Source: Thalassovita aquimarina (GTDB taxonomy: Bacteria > Pseudomonadota > Alphaproteobacteria > Rhodobacterales > Rhodobacteraceae). Taken from it: DNA of 64,000 nucleotides. Every line of letters begins with the position of its first letter. The stretch's first letter is position 1. The translations under genes and the position numbers were made by a program. Under the pieces are notes generated by a model. That model saw only the letters and a list, made by a program, of their open reading frames with translations. It made no database searches and was not told the origin of the DNA. The stretch spans positions 1-64,000 of the forward strand of contig NZ_JADMKU010000014.1 in NCBI RefSeq assembly GCF_018219815.1, given 5' to 3'. Below are positions 33,676-42,541 of this stretch, piece by piece.

Positions 33676-35549
33676 GTCCGTCCAAACAACCGTTCGATAT
33701 CGCTCAATTTCAGTTCCACGTAAGTGGGGCGCCCGTGATTGCACTGGCCGGAATGGGGCGTCGCCTCCATTTCCCGCAAGAGCGCGTTCATCTCCTCCGC
33801 CCGCATCCGCCGACCCGACCGGATCGACCCGTGGCAGGCAACCCGGCTCAGGATCGCTTCGATCCTTGCCTGCACCGTTTGGCTGTCACCCAGATCCGCC
33901 AGTTCGTCGAGGATATCCAGAACCATCGCCCGCGCGTTCACCTCGCCCAGGATGGCGGGGGTTTCGCGCACCGCGACGGCGCCGCCGCCGAACGCTTCGA
34001 TCCCCAGCCCAAGCTTTTGCAGGTCGTCGGCGATCTCCATGATCCGGGCGCAGTCGCCCTCGGACAGCTCGACGATTTCCGGGATCAGCAGCGCCTGAGC
34101 CGCAACCCCGTTTTCGGCCATCTGGTGTTTCAACTTTTCATACACCAGCCGTTCATGCGCGGCGTGCTGATCGACGATCACCATGCCGGTTTCGGTCTGC
34201 GCGATGATGTAGTTTTCATGCACCTGCGCCCGCGCCGCACCCAGCGGCAGCGCCTCGACGGGTGTCTCTTCCGGCCCTTGCGGGGGTGTCTCGATGACCT
34301 CTTCCACCCGCGCGCTGTAGCTCTGACCGAATTCGGCAAAGCCCGGTTCGGGCGCCTGCGCCCGGTAGCTCTGGCTGATCGCCTGCTGCGACGGGCGGTC
34401 CATCTGGTAAATCCGGCCCGGCGTCGCCGTCCCCTGCTGCGGCACCGGTTCAGGGCGAAACGCGCCTAGGGTGGCCCCCGCCACCGTGGTCGATGCGCGA
34501 TGCCCGGCCTCGGCCAAGGCATGGCGCAGCGCCGACACGATCAGCCCGCGCACCATGCCGGGGTCGCGGAACCGCACCTCGGATTTCGCCGGGTGCACGT
34601 TGACGTCGACCTTGTGCGGATCGCATTCGATGAACAGCGCCGCCGCCGGGTGCCGGTCGCGGCTGAGGAAATCGAAATAGGCCCCCCGCAACGCCCCGAT
34701 CAGCAGCTTGTCCTTCACCGGGCGGCCATTGACGAACAGGAACTGCGCCACCGCCGATCCGCGCGAATAGGTCGGCAAAGCGGCGTAGCCTGTCAGCATG
34801 AATTCATCGCGTTCGGCATCGATCTTCAGCGCGTTTTCGGCGAATTCCGCGCCCAGCACCCGGGCCAGGCGGCCATGCAAGGCGTCGAACAGGTCGCCGC
34901 TTTCGGGTTCGGCGCGGAAGGTCACCCGGCCTTCGCCGCCACCCGACACGTCGCGCAGGGTGAAACCGATGAACGGTTCGGCCATCGCCAGCCGTTTCAC
35001 CACGTCGTTGATCGCCTGGGTCTCGGCCCGGTCGGTGCGCATGAATTTCAGCCGCGCCGGGGTGGCGTAAAACAGGTCGCGCAATTCGACCACAGTGCCC
35101 TGGTTCAACGCCGCCGGTTTCACCGGGCCCATTTCGCCGCCCGCGACTGCGATTGAAGCAGCCTCGCCGCCAGCAACCCGGCTGGTGATGGTCAGCCGCC
35201 CCACCGCGCCAAGCGATGGCAGCGCTTCCCCACGAAACCCGAAACTGTGAATGTCGAGCAGGTCCGACCCGTCGATCTTCGACGTCGCATGGCGCGACAA
35301 CGCCAGCGGCAACTGGTCTTCGGTGATGCCGCAGCCGTCATCGGTGACCCGGATCAGCGTCTTGCCGCCATCGGCGATCGCGATCTCGATCCGCCTTGCG
35401 CCCGCGTCGATGGCGTTTTCCACCAGTTCCTTCACCGCCGAAGCCGGTCGTTCGACCACCTCGCCGGCGGCGATGCGGTTGATCGTGCCTTCGTCCAGCT
35501 GTCGGATTACGGGCTGATTTTCGCTTATGTTGGGGGAAGCCTGAGCCAT
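33672..35549 (-). CDS. mutL: MutL, DNA mismatch repair protein with endonuclease motif
   Basis: A 625-residue GHKL ATPase. N-terminal motifs: [27 protein letters not shown] split around the Mg-binding asparagine, DDGCGI, and the SFGFRGEAL lid. The C-terminal dimerisation domain carries [12 protein letters not shown] (starting at D460), which fits the DQHA-x2-E-x4-E metal site of nicking MutL proteins, plus ACHGSIRSG and CNHGRPT motifs. This fits bacteria without MutH and Dam-directed repair. Coupled to rmuC downstream. Confidence 0.95.
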   Translation of the reverse strand: MAQASPNISENQPVIRQLDEGTINRIAAGEVVERPASAVKELVENAIDAGARRIEIAIADGGKTLIRVTDDGCGITEDQLPLALSRHATSKIDGSDLLDIHSFGFRGEALPSLGAVGRLTITSRVAGGEAASIAVAGGEMGPVKPAALNQGTVVELRDLFYATPARLKFMRTDRAETQAINDVVKRLAMAEPFIGFTLRDVSGGGEGRVTFRAEPESGDLFDALHGRLARVLGAEFAENALKIDAERDEFMLTGYAALPTYSRGSAVAQFLFVNGRPVKDKLLIGALRGAYFDFLSRDRHPAAALFIECDPHKVDVNVHPAKSEVRFRDPGMVRGLIVSALRHALAEAGHRASTTVAGATLGAFRPEPVPQQGTATPGRIYQMDRPSQQAISQSYRAQAPEPGFAEFGQSYSARVEEVIETPPQGPEETPVEALPLGAARAQVHENYIIAQTETGMVIVDQHAAHERLVYEKLKHQMAENGVAAQALLIPEIVELSEGDCARIMEIADDLQKLGLGIEAFGGGAVAVRETPAILGEVNARAMVLDILDELADLGDSQTVQARIEAILSRVACHGSIRSGRRMRAEEMNALLREMEATPHSGQCNHGRPTYVELKLSDIERLFGRT

Positions 35550-35606
35550 ACAACAAGACCTAGCACAATCGGACGCGATTCGACCATTGCCGAATTCGCA
35601 ACAGGG

Positions 35607-36716
35607 TTACAGGGCGGCAGTCTTGAACAACTTCACCTTCAGCCCGCCATGGGCAATCGGCGGCCCCGAGGGTTCGAACGGCAAACCGGTCGCGTTGGCC
35701 AAGGGCGTTTCGCTGGTGACGATGCCGACACGCCAGCCGGAAAACCGTTCCTTCAGCACCTGCCCCAACGATCCGTAGAGCGCGAACAGGTCCTTCTTCT
35801 TGCCAATCCGCGCCCCGTAAGGCGGGTTGACGAAGACCAGCCCCGGCGGCCCGTCGGGGCGTTGCAGATCGCTGATCGGCGCGGGGGTGAAGCGGGTGCA
35901 ATCGGCCACCCCGGCGCGTTCGGCATTTTCCTTCGCCATCCCGATCACGTTGACGTTGCGGTCCGAGCCGTAGAACAGCAGGTCGGTCGGGTGCGGTTTC
36001 GTTTCACCGCGCATGTCCTGCCACAGCGCATCGTCGAATCCGTTGAGCTTCTCGAAGGCGAAGTGGCGCGCCCGGCCCGGCATCAGCCCCTTGGCGATTT
36101 CCGCCGCCTCGATCGGGAAGGTGCCCGAACCGCACATCGGGTCCAGCACCGGTTCCTGCCCGTCGTAGCCGCAGGCGCGCAACAAGAGCGATGCCAGCGT
36201 TTCGCGCATCGGCGCCTTGCCGACGCCCGCCTTGTAGCCGCGCTTGTGCAGGCTTTCGCCCGAGGTATCGACGCTGAGGATCACTAGGTTATCGTCGATC
36301 CGCGCCTTGATCTGAACCAGCGCCTCGTCCGAAATCGGCGCGCCCAGTTCCTCGGCAATCGCGGTTTCCAGCCGCTGTTTCGCGGCACCGGCGTGGTAGA
36401 TCTTGGATTTCCGGTTGGTCGATACCTCGACCCGGACCGGTTCGTCCGGGCGCAGGACATCGCCCCAGGGGAATTTCCGCGCCCGTTTGTCGAGCTGCGC
36501 AAGATGGAAGGCGCGGAACGATCCGATCCGCGCCAAGACCCGTGTTGCGCCGCGCAGGGTCAGGTTGGCGCGCCAGACATCCGCCCAGCCGCCGGTGAAG
36601 GTGACACCGCCGGGCACGGGCGTGGCTTCGGCAAAGCCCTTTTCGCGGGCCTCCTCAGCCAGAACAGGTTCCAGCCCCGGCGGGCCGACGAGGAAGATTT
36701 CGAATGTGTCGTCCAT
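35607..36716 (-). CDS. THUMP-domain RNA methyltransferase (RlmL-N / YpsC-like)
   Basis: A 369-residue SAM-dependent RNA methyltransferase. Residues about 1-160 form the ferredoxin-like and THUMP RNA-binding part (VGPPGLEPVLAEEAREKGF; SKIYHAGAAKQRLETAI). Residues 165-369 form the Rossmann methyltransferase with LDPMCGSGTFPIEAA (SAM loop) and the N6/N2-type catalytic NPPYG. The size matches the N2-guanine 23S rRNA methyltransferase domain of RlmL, without its second half. The exact rRNA position modified is not certain. Same strand as mutL, 57 bases downstream. Confidence 0.88.
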   Translation of the reverse strand: MDDTFEIFLVGPPGLEPVLAEEAREKGFAEATPVPGGVTFTGGWADVWRANLTLRGATRVLARIGSFRAFHLAQLDKRARKFPWGDVLRPDEPVRVEVSTNRKSKIYHAGAAKQRLETAIAEELGAPISDEALVQIKARIDDNLVILSVDTSGESLHKRGYKAGVGKAPMRETLASLLLRACGYDGQEPVLDPMCGSGTFPIEAAEIAKGLMPGRARHFAFEKLNGFDDALWQDMRGETKPHPTDLLFYGSDRNVNVIGMAKENAERAGVADCTRFTPAPISDLQRPDGPPGLVFVNPPYGARIGKKKDLFALYGSLGQVLKERFSGWRVGIVTSETPLANATGLPFEPSGPPIAHGGLKVKLFKTAAL

Positions 36717-36819
36717 TGCGCCTGATTAGCGGGGTTCAGGGCGAGGTGCGACAGAAAACTATCGTGTATCGAAATAACTGGGATTCGCGCCCGCCCTGAA
36801 GGGGGAGGCCGGGCGCAAA

Positions 36820-36839
36820 CCGGATCGCAAGCGATCCGG
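36820..36839 (-). terminator. Hairpin after puuD
   Basis: A perfect 9-bp stem (CCGGATCGC / GCGATCCGG) with a 2-base AA loop, 6 bases after the puuD stop; the minus-strand continuation is only weakly T-rich (GGTTTG). Probable transcript end. Confidence 0.5.
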
Positions 36840-36845
36840 GGAAAA

Positions 36846-38069
36846 TCACCCTTTGGTGGCCGCCTCGTACCAGGCGACGATCTTCGCCCGTTCCTCGGGT
36901 TCGATGAAGCTCAGGTTGGCGGGCGGCATCGCGTGGCTCAGCCCCGCCTGCAGGTAGATCGCGCGCGCCTGGCTGGCGATCTGGTGCGGGGTTTCCAGGC
37001 GCACCCCCTTGGGCGGCCAGTGCAACCCGTCCCAGCCCGGTTCCTCGGCGTGGCACATCGAACAGCGGCCCATGACGATATCGGCGACTTCTTCGAATCC
37101 TTCGACCTCGGCGAAGCGCAGGGCGGGGCCATGGGCTTCCTCGACCTCCTCGGCGCGGAACATCGGCGCGGTGGACATCCACATGATCGCGATGAACAGC
37201 AATGCGGTGGCCAGCCAGGTCCAGGTCGGGTTTCCCTTCCGCGCATGCAGCGAGTTGAAATAGTGCCGGATGGTGACGCCCATCAGGAACACAAGGCTGG
37301 CGATGATCCAGTTATATTCGGTGGCGAAGGCCAGCGGGTAATGGTTCGACAGCATCATGAAGATGACCGGCAGCGTCAGGTAGTTGTTATGGGTCGAGCG
37401 CTGCTTGGCGATCTTGCCGTATTTCGCGTCCGGCTTGCGCCCGGCGATCAGGTCGGCCACCACGATTTTCTGGTTCGGGATGATGATGAAGAAGACGTTT
37501 GCGCTCATGATCGTGGCGGTGAAAGCGCCCAGATGCAGCATCGCGGCGCGGCCCGAAAACACCGATGTGTAAAAATAGGCCATGCCGACCAGCACCACGA
37601 ACAGAGCCACCATCAACGCGGTCTGGTTGGCGTTCACGAACTGCTTGCACAGCGCGTTGTAGACCACCCAACCGAACGCCAGCGACGCCATGGAAATCAG
37701 CACCGCCTGCCAATTGGCCAGTTCCATCACCGCCGGATCGACGAGGTAGAATTCGGCCCCCATGTAATAGACCACGGCCAGCAACGCGACCCCCGACAGC
37801 CATGTCGAATAGCTTTCCCATTTGAACCACACCAACCCGTCGGGCATGTTGGCCGGCGCGACCAGGTATTTCTGGATGTGATAGAACCCGCCGCCATGGA
37901 CCTGCCATTCCTCGCCATCGGCCCCTGTTGACAGGTTGCGGTCGCGTTGCAGCCCCAGATCCAGCGCGATGAAATAGAAGGACGATCCGATCCACGCGAT
38001 CGCGGTGATCACGTGCAGCCAGCGCACCGCGAATTCCAGCCATGCGCCCATGGCGGCAAAATCATACAT
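36846..38069 (-). CDS. puuD: PuuD, membrane urate oxidase with C-terminal cytochrome c domain
   Basis: A 407-residue protein with about eight membrane helices (residues 10-310). The N-terminal histidine pair region WLHVITAIAWIGSSF is followed by long conserved helices. A C-terminal cytochrome c domain has heme site C336-SM-C339-H340 (CSMCH) and a methionine in SHAMPPANLSF as likely axial ligand. This is the PuuD type that oxidises urate to 5-hydroxyisourate and passes electrons to the respiratory chain. It starts at 38069, divergent from a LysR gene. Downstream purine-degradation genes are not in the window, but urate breakdown ends in urea or ureido compounds, which connects with the urt/ure clusters. 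Confidence 0.92.
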   Translation of the reverse strand: MYDFAAMGAWLEFAVRWLHVITAIAWIGSSFYFIALDLGLQRDRNLSTGADGEEWQVHGGGFYHIQKYLVAPANMPDGLVWFKWESYSTWLSGVALLAVVYYMGAEFYLVDPAVMELANWQAVLISMASLAFGWVVYNALCKQFVNANQTALMVALFVVLVGMAYFYTSVFSGRAAMLHLGAFTATIMSANVFFIIIPNQKIVVADLIAGRKPDAKYGKIAKQRSTHNNYLTLPVIFMMLSNHYPLAFATEYNWIIASLVFLMGVTIRHYFNSLHARKGNPTWTWLATALLFIAIMWMSTAPMFRAEEVEEAHGPALRFAEVEGFEEVADIVMGRCSMCHAEEPGWDGLHWPPKGVRLETPHQIASQARAIYLQAGLSHAMPPANLSFIEPEERAKIVAWYEAATKG

Positions 38070-38127
38070 CGGGACCTCCTGAGGATCGGTTTTCTCTAGG
38101 CTATCGCCCGTCGCACTTGTTTGTTAA

Positions 38128-38145
38128 TTCTTCAAATCGGAAGAA
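38128..38145. promoter_or_regulatory. Inverted repeat in the puuD/lysR divergent region
   Basis: TTCTTC-AAATCG-GAAGAA, a perfect 6-bp dyad of LysR-site size, lies midway in the 98-base gap between the divergent starts. A second dyad (TTTCAA-N7-TTGAAA, 38149-38167) abuts the lysR ATG and would overlap its ribosome site. Either could be the operator for the adjacent LysR protein. Confidence 0.5.
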
Positions 38146-38167
38146 CAGTTTCAAGAAGCGTTTGAAA

Positions 38168-39085
38168 ATGGCCTATGTAAACAACATCCGGATGTTCCTG
38201 CGCGTCTACGAATTGGGCAACATGAGCGCCGCGGCCCGCGATCAGCGCACCTCGCCGGCGGTCGCGTCCTCGCGCATCGCCGAGCTGGAAAAGCATCTCG
38301 GCGTGCGGTTGTTCAACCGCACCACCCGGGCGCTGCACGCCACCGAGCATGGCAAGCTTTTCTATGAAGGCGCCTGCAAGATCGTCGAGGCGATCGACGA
38401 GGCCGAGGCCAAGGTCATGCACGCCACCCAGTCACCGCGCGGCACGCTTTTCGTGGCGGCCCCGTTGGGGATCGGCCGGCGGTTCATCGCGCCGCTGGTG
38501 CCGCAGTTCAAACGGCAATATCCGGATATCGACGTGCGCCTGCGCCTGTCGGACCGGCACATCGACGTGACCGGCGAAGGGCTCGACCTCGCCTTTCAGC
38601 TCGGTCCGCTGCAGGACAGCGACCTGAAGGTGCGCGTCATCGCCGATTGCCCGCGCATATTGTGCGCCGCGCCCGAATATATCGAACGGCGCGGCAAGCC
38701 CGAAACAGGTGACGACCTGCTGGAACAGAACCACGACTGTCTGAATCTGCGCTTTCCCGGCGCCAAGGAATTCCAGTGGACCTTGCAAACGGCGACCGGC
38801 CAGCGCCGGTTCGAAATCACCGGCCCGTTCGAATCCGACGATGGCGACGTGCTGACCGGCTGGGCGCTCGACGGGGCGGGCATCGTCCTGAAACCCATTT
38901 TCGAGGTCGCCGAGCACCTTGCTGCGGGCACGCTGGTTCCGGTGGCAGAACAAACCCCGCCCCTTTCGGTGCCGCTTGTCTGCCTGTCGCCCAGCCGCCG
39001 ACTGCGTGATCCCAAGGTGCAGTTGTTCGCGGAATTCATGATCAAGACCTGCCGGGACAAGCTGGCAGAGCTACATGCCTCATGA
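38168..39085 (+). CDS. LysR-family transcriptional regulator
   Basis: A 305-residue LysR regulator. The N-terminal helix-turn-helix (about 8-66: MFLRVYELGNMSAAARDQRTSP, then RIAELEKHLGVRLFNRTTR) belongs to the subgroup with a linker ending in SPRGTLFVAAP. The C-terminal type-2 periplasmic-binding-like effector domain spans about 92-300. Start at 38168 (MAYVNNIRMFL). It is divergent from puuD, the usual arrangement for regulator and target, so control of urate oxidation is a reasonable inference. Confidence 0.88.
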   Translation: MAYVNNIRMFLRVYELGNMSAAARDQRTSPAVASSRIAELEKHLGVRLFNRTTRALHATEHGKLFYEGACKIVEAIDEAEAKVMHATQSPRGTLFVAAPLGIGRRFIAPLVPQFKRQYPDIDVRLRLSDRHIDVTGEGLDLAFQLGPLQDSDLKVRVIADCPRILCAAPEYIERRGKPETGDDLLEQNHDCLNLRFPGAKEFQWTLQTATGQRRFEITGPFESDDGDVLTGWALDGAGIVLKPIFEVAEHLAAGTLVPVAEQTPPLSVPLVCLSPSRRLRDPKVQLFAEFMIKTCRDKLAELHAS

Positions 39086-39237
39086 TTGGTTGATCCGGAC
39101 CGTCAGGCTTCAATTCAGGGTGCAAAATGCCGGAAAACATTCGCCAGCAACGCACTTCGCCGCTTTGCTCTCTTTTCGTTCTTATATAATCTTTACTAGT
39201 CCCTTCGTCGCATCCGGCATGGGGCATTTGTGAAACG

Positions 39238-39269
39238 CCTTGGCGGAAGATTTCTGCCAAGGCTGATTT
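39238..39269 (+). terminator. Probable terminator of the LysR gene, in a 383-base gap
   Basis: CCTTGGCGGAA and TTCTGCCAAGG pair with one G-U around a 3-base loop, followed shortly by TTTT. The gap 39086-39468 also holds a possible -10 box (TATAAT, 39185-39190) without a convincing -35; nothing else is recognised there. Confidence 0.45.
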
Positions 39270-39468
39270 TAACCGTTAACAAGTACTGCGCGTGATCGTG
39301 TGAGAACCATCTTTGCTATCCCGGTCCGCTCGTTTTTGAGGAGTGACACCACTTTGAACATATCGGGATCTGTTTCAGGCCTGCCCGGACCGCTGTGGCA
39401 TGGGTACGACACCGCGGACGTCTGCCCCGTCGGCCTGTCCCCGGTTATGCGTCGCCGGAGAGACGCGC

Positions 39469-42444
39469 ATGGTTCGTAGTTCAAAACCCGTCATCCCCAT
39501 TATCGCATTGGTCTACACGCTGGTGATCGCAGGATTGATCGCGGGCTATGTTTTCATCGACAACGCGCTGGACCGGAAATACCGCGACGACCTTTCCGCA
39601 CGGTTACAGGACAGCCTGGTCGCAACCGGGGCGGCCCTGAACCGCTGGGCGGACGGACGGACGCGCGAAGCGATCGCCGCGGCGCAGTTGGAGATCGTTC
39701 AAGACGCAGCCCGCAACCTGCTGGCGATCGCGGATGACGAAGACGCCCTGATTGCCCACCCGGATCAAAAACGCTTGGCCACGCATTTCCGGCCCTATCT
39801 GGCGAGCCAGCATATCGAGGGCTACTTCATCATCGCCCCGAACGGCATCAGCCTCGCCTCTTCCCGGGTCGCCAATACCGGCACGCCCAATCTGCTGCTG
39901 GCGCAGCCCGACCAGTTCATGGCGGCCTTGTCCGGCGACCCCATGGTCACCCGCCTGCAGCAGTCCGATGTGCCGCTGACCGGCGAAGCAAGCCCGCGGG
40001 GCAACTCGACGCTTTTCGCCATCGCACCGATTTGGGATGGCCAAGGCACCGTAATCGCACTGATGGCTCTGCGCCTTTCGCCGCGGATCGACCTGTTCCC
40101 GCTGGTGGAAACCACCGCCACTCGGTCCCAGTTGAATGCCTATGCGTTCGATTCCGAAGGCAACCTTTTGTCACGGACTCCCGATTTCGAGATTTTCGAA
40201 AACGGCAGCGTTAGGCATGACGGCACAGCCCGGCTGCTGGAGCCGGGAACCGAAGCCCAGCCGGAGTTCATCCTGCCGGTCCGGCAGGCGCTGCAGGGAA
40301 ACGATAACGTTTCTGTCGATGGCTATCTGAATTTTGCGGGTGAAACCGTGGTCGGGGCGTGGCTCTATGATGAAAACCTCGGCTTGGGCTTCGTCAACGA
40401 AATCGACAAGGCGACCGCCTATGACCTGCGGGATTTTTTCAAGCGGCTTGATCTGGCCTCGCTCATCATCGCGATCGGCCTTTCAACGCTCGGAGCGCTG
40501 GTCGCCCTGCGTATCTCGCATGAGGCCGAACACAAAAAGCGCTTCGTGATGTCCCTGATGACCGCCAACAAGGACGTCAATTTCGTGGTGAACGCCAAGG
40601 GCATCATCACCAATGTGAACCCGGCCTTCCGAAACGTGTTCGGCTCCGGCAGGCAAGCCGCGATCGGATCGCCGATCAGCGATTTCGCCCGCATCGAAAA
40701 CGACGCCGACGGCGACCTGTCGGCAAAGGGCCTGAACATCCTGGCCCGGAACCGGTCCGACAGCATGATCCGCGCGCACGGCACCGGCAAGGGCGGGTCA
40801 GCGATACCGATCGGCCTGCGCGTCGAAACCATCGATACCGACAGCACCAGCGAAAGCTACCTGGTGGTGGTGCATGACTACAGGGACATCGAACGCCGCG
40901 AAGCCGCCCTGCGCGAGGCCTATGAACGGGCCGAGGAAAGCAATCGCACCAAGGCATCCTTCCTGTCCACGATCAGCCACGAATTGCGCTCGCCTTTGGT
41001 CAGTGTGATTTCGGCCCTCGACCTGATCGGCGACCGGATCGGCAAGGATGAAGACCGCAGCCTGGTTTCCTCTTCCCGACGTTCGACCAAGCTGCTCTTG
41101 GGCATGATCGACGACGTGCTTGACTATGCCCGCATGGAAACCGGCAATTTCGAACTCACGCCGCAGGACATATCGCTGGAAAACGTTCTGCAGGATACGG
41201 TCGACACGCTGCGCTGGCAGACCCAGAGCAGCAAGACCAAGCTAATCCCGTTCTGCGACCCCGAACTGCCGATGGTGCACGCGGATGGATTGCGGGTGCG
41301 GCAGATCCTGCTGAACCTGGCGGGCAATGCGATCAAGTTCAGTTCGCAGATGCAACAGGACGGCGAAGTGCAAATATCGATGCAGAATGGGGCCGTCCGC
41401 AACGGCATCCAGCATGTCGTGCTGCAGGTTCGCGACAACGGGATCGGCATGACCGGGGAAACGATCGCTCAGATATTCCGCCCGTTCACGCAAGGGGACG
41501 GATCGATCCGCCGCCGCTACGGTGGCACCGGGCTGGGCCTGTCGTTGACCCGGCGACTGGTCGAACTGATGGACGGCCGGATCGACGTGCAAAGCACTCC
41601 CGGCGAAGGCACTACCTTCGAAATCGACATCCCGATGCAGGCGGTGGCGGATCGCGGCGAAACCGACCTCAAAACGGCCCCGGCGCTGCATGGCAAGGCC
41701 GTCTTCTTCTTCTTCGGAGCGAACCCGGACATCGCCGCCATCCTTCGCTGCTACGTCGAAAATGCCGGCGCTGTGTTCGTGTCGGACGAAATGCCGACCA
41801 AGACAAATCGCCACCTCAAGCCGGACTATGTCATCGTATACGGGGAAACGGCCGCTGATCTGGAAATACTGACCACGGGCCATGCCGGTGTTCCGCGTCT
41901 CGAAATCGTCGGCCTGCCCGACGAAAGCGACCGGACTCCGCGCGACAGCCGGATCGCGCTGGCCGAACTGATGCCTTCGTCGCTGATCGCCAAGTTGACC
42001 GGCATGAAGGCGCAAGAGGAAGCCAAACCGGCCGGGGCGGCCATTCCGCAAAGCAAGGTTCTGCTGATCGAAGACGACCGGATGACCCGCGAAATCACCA
42101 TGCGCATGCTGGACAAGCTGGGCGTTGCCGCCGACGCGGTGGAAAACGGCAAGGAAGGATTGGACCATTGGCGCAGCGGGGCCTATTCGCTGCTCTTGTC
42201 GGATTGCCATATGCCGATCATGGACGGGTTCCAGATGGCCGCCAGCATCCGCGAAGAAGAACTGGACAAGCATTTGCCGAAAACGCCGATCGTCGCCCTG
42301 TCGGCGGACCTGACGATGGAAATCAAGCAGCTGTGCCAGAGCTGCGAAATCGACGAATATGTCCCGAAACCGTTGACGCCGCGCAAGCTCAAGACGCTGA
42401 TGGCGACATATGCGTCGGACGGCACATCCCGTCCCGATGCCTGA
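39469..42444 (+). CDS. Membrane hybrid sensor histidine kinase with dCache-like sensor and two receiver modules
   Basis: A 991-residue kinase. TM1 lies at about 9-30, followed by an extracytoplasmic sensor of about 295 residues with a double-Cache look (YFIIAPNGISLASS; NAYAFDSEGNLLSR). TM2 lies at about 330-350, then a PAS domain (about 365-480). The HisKA domain has H504 in FLSTISHELRSPL, and the ATPase has NLAGNAIKFSS, DNGIGM and GGTGLGLSL. A degenerate receiver-like module follows at about 745-840 (KAVFFFFGANPDIAAIL) without a phospho-aspartate, then a normal receiver with D912 in LLLSDCHMP. Start at 39469 after CCGGAGAG. It converges with the chemotaxis operon. Its output partner is not nearby. 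Confidence 0.88.
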   Translation: MVRSSKPVIPIIALVYTLVIAGLIAGYVFIDNALDRKYRDDLSARLQDSLVATGAALNRWADGRTREAIAAAQLEIVQDAARNLLAIADDEDALIAHPDQKRLATHFRPYLASQHIEGYFIIAPNGISLASSRVANTGTPNLLLAQPDQFMAALSGDPMVTRLQQSDVPLTGEASPRGNSTLFAIAPIWDGQGTVIALMALRLSPRIDLFPLVETTATRSQLNAYAFDSEGNLLSRTPDFEIFENGSVRHDGTARLLEPGTEAQPEFILPVRQALQGNDNVSVDGYLNFAGETVVGAWLYDENLGLGFVNEIDKATAYDLRDFFKRLDLASLIIAIGLSTLGALVALRISHEAEHKKRFVMSLMTANKDVNFVVNAKGIITNVNPAFRNVFGSGRQAAIGSPISDFARIENDADGDLSAKGLNILARNRSDSMIRAHGTGKGGSAIPIGLRVETIDTDSTSESYLVVVHDYRDIERREAALREAYERAEESNRTKASFLSTISHELRSPLVSVISALDLIGDRIGKDEDRSLVSSSRRSTKLLLGMIDDVLDYARMETGNFELTPQDISLENVLQDTVDTLRWQTQSSKTKLIPFCDPELPMVHADGLRVRQILLNLAGNAIKFSSQMQQDGEVQISMQNGAVRNGIQHVVLQVRDNGIGMTGETIAQIFRPFTQGDGSIRRRYGGTGLGLSLTRRLVELMDGRIDVQSTPGEGTTFEIDIPMQAVADRGETDLKTAPALHGKAVFFFFGANPDIAAILRCYVENAGAVFVSDEMPTKTNRHLKPDYVIVYGETAADLEILTTGHAGVPRLEIVGLPDESDRTPRDSRIALAELMPSSLIAKLTGMKAQEEAKPAGAAIPQSKVLLIEDDRMTREITMRMLDKLGVAADAVENGKEGLDHWRSGAYSLLLSDCHMPIMDGFQMAASIREEELDKHLPKTPIVALSADLTMEIKQLCQSCEIDEYVPKPLTPRKLKTLMATYASDGTSRPDA

Positions 42445-42483
42445 GCCACGTCGGGGCAGTGCCCGTTCCGTACCCCTGAAGCA

Positions 42484-42520
42484 AACGGCCGCCCGGTGTC
42501 CGGCGGACGGGGCGGCCGTT
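42484..42520. terminator. Convergent hairpin between the hybrid kinase and the chemotaxis operon
   Basis: A perfect 11-bp GC-rich stem (AACGGCCGCCC / GGGCGGCCGTT) with a 15-base loop, midway between the two convergent stops. There is no long T tract on either side, so it may work with Rho or as an mRNA-end block. Confidence 0.6.
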
Positions 42521-42541
42521 GCTGGGCAGTCCAGCGGATGA

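Noticed and set aside
39354-39479. 41-codon TTG frame ending across the start of the large hybrid kinase
   Set aside because: The ribosome site is 10 bases away, the start codon is rare, and the peptide ends in a run of arginines typical of chance frames. It lacks the close coupling geometry seen at 46768.
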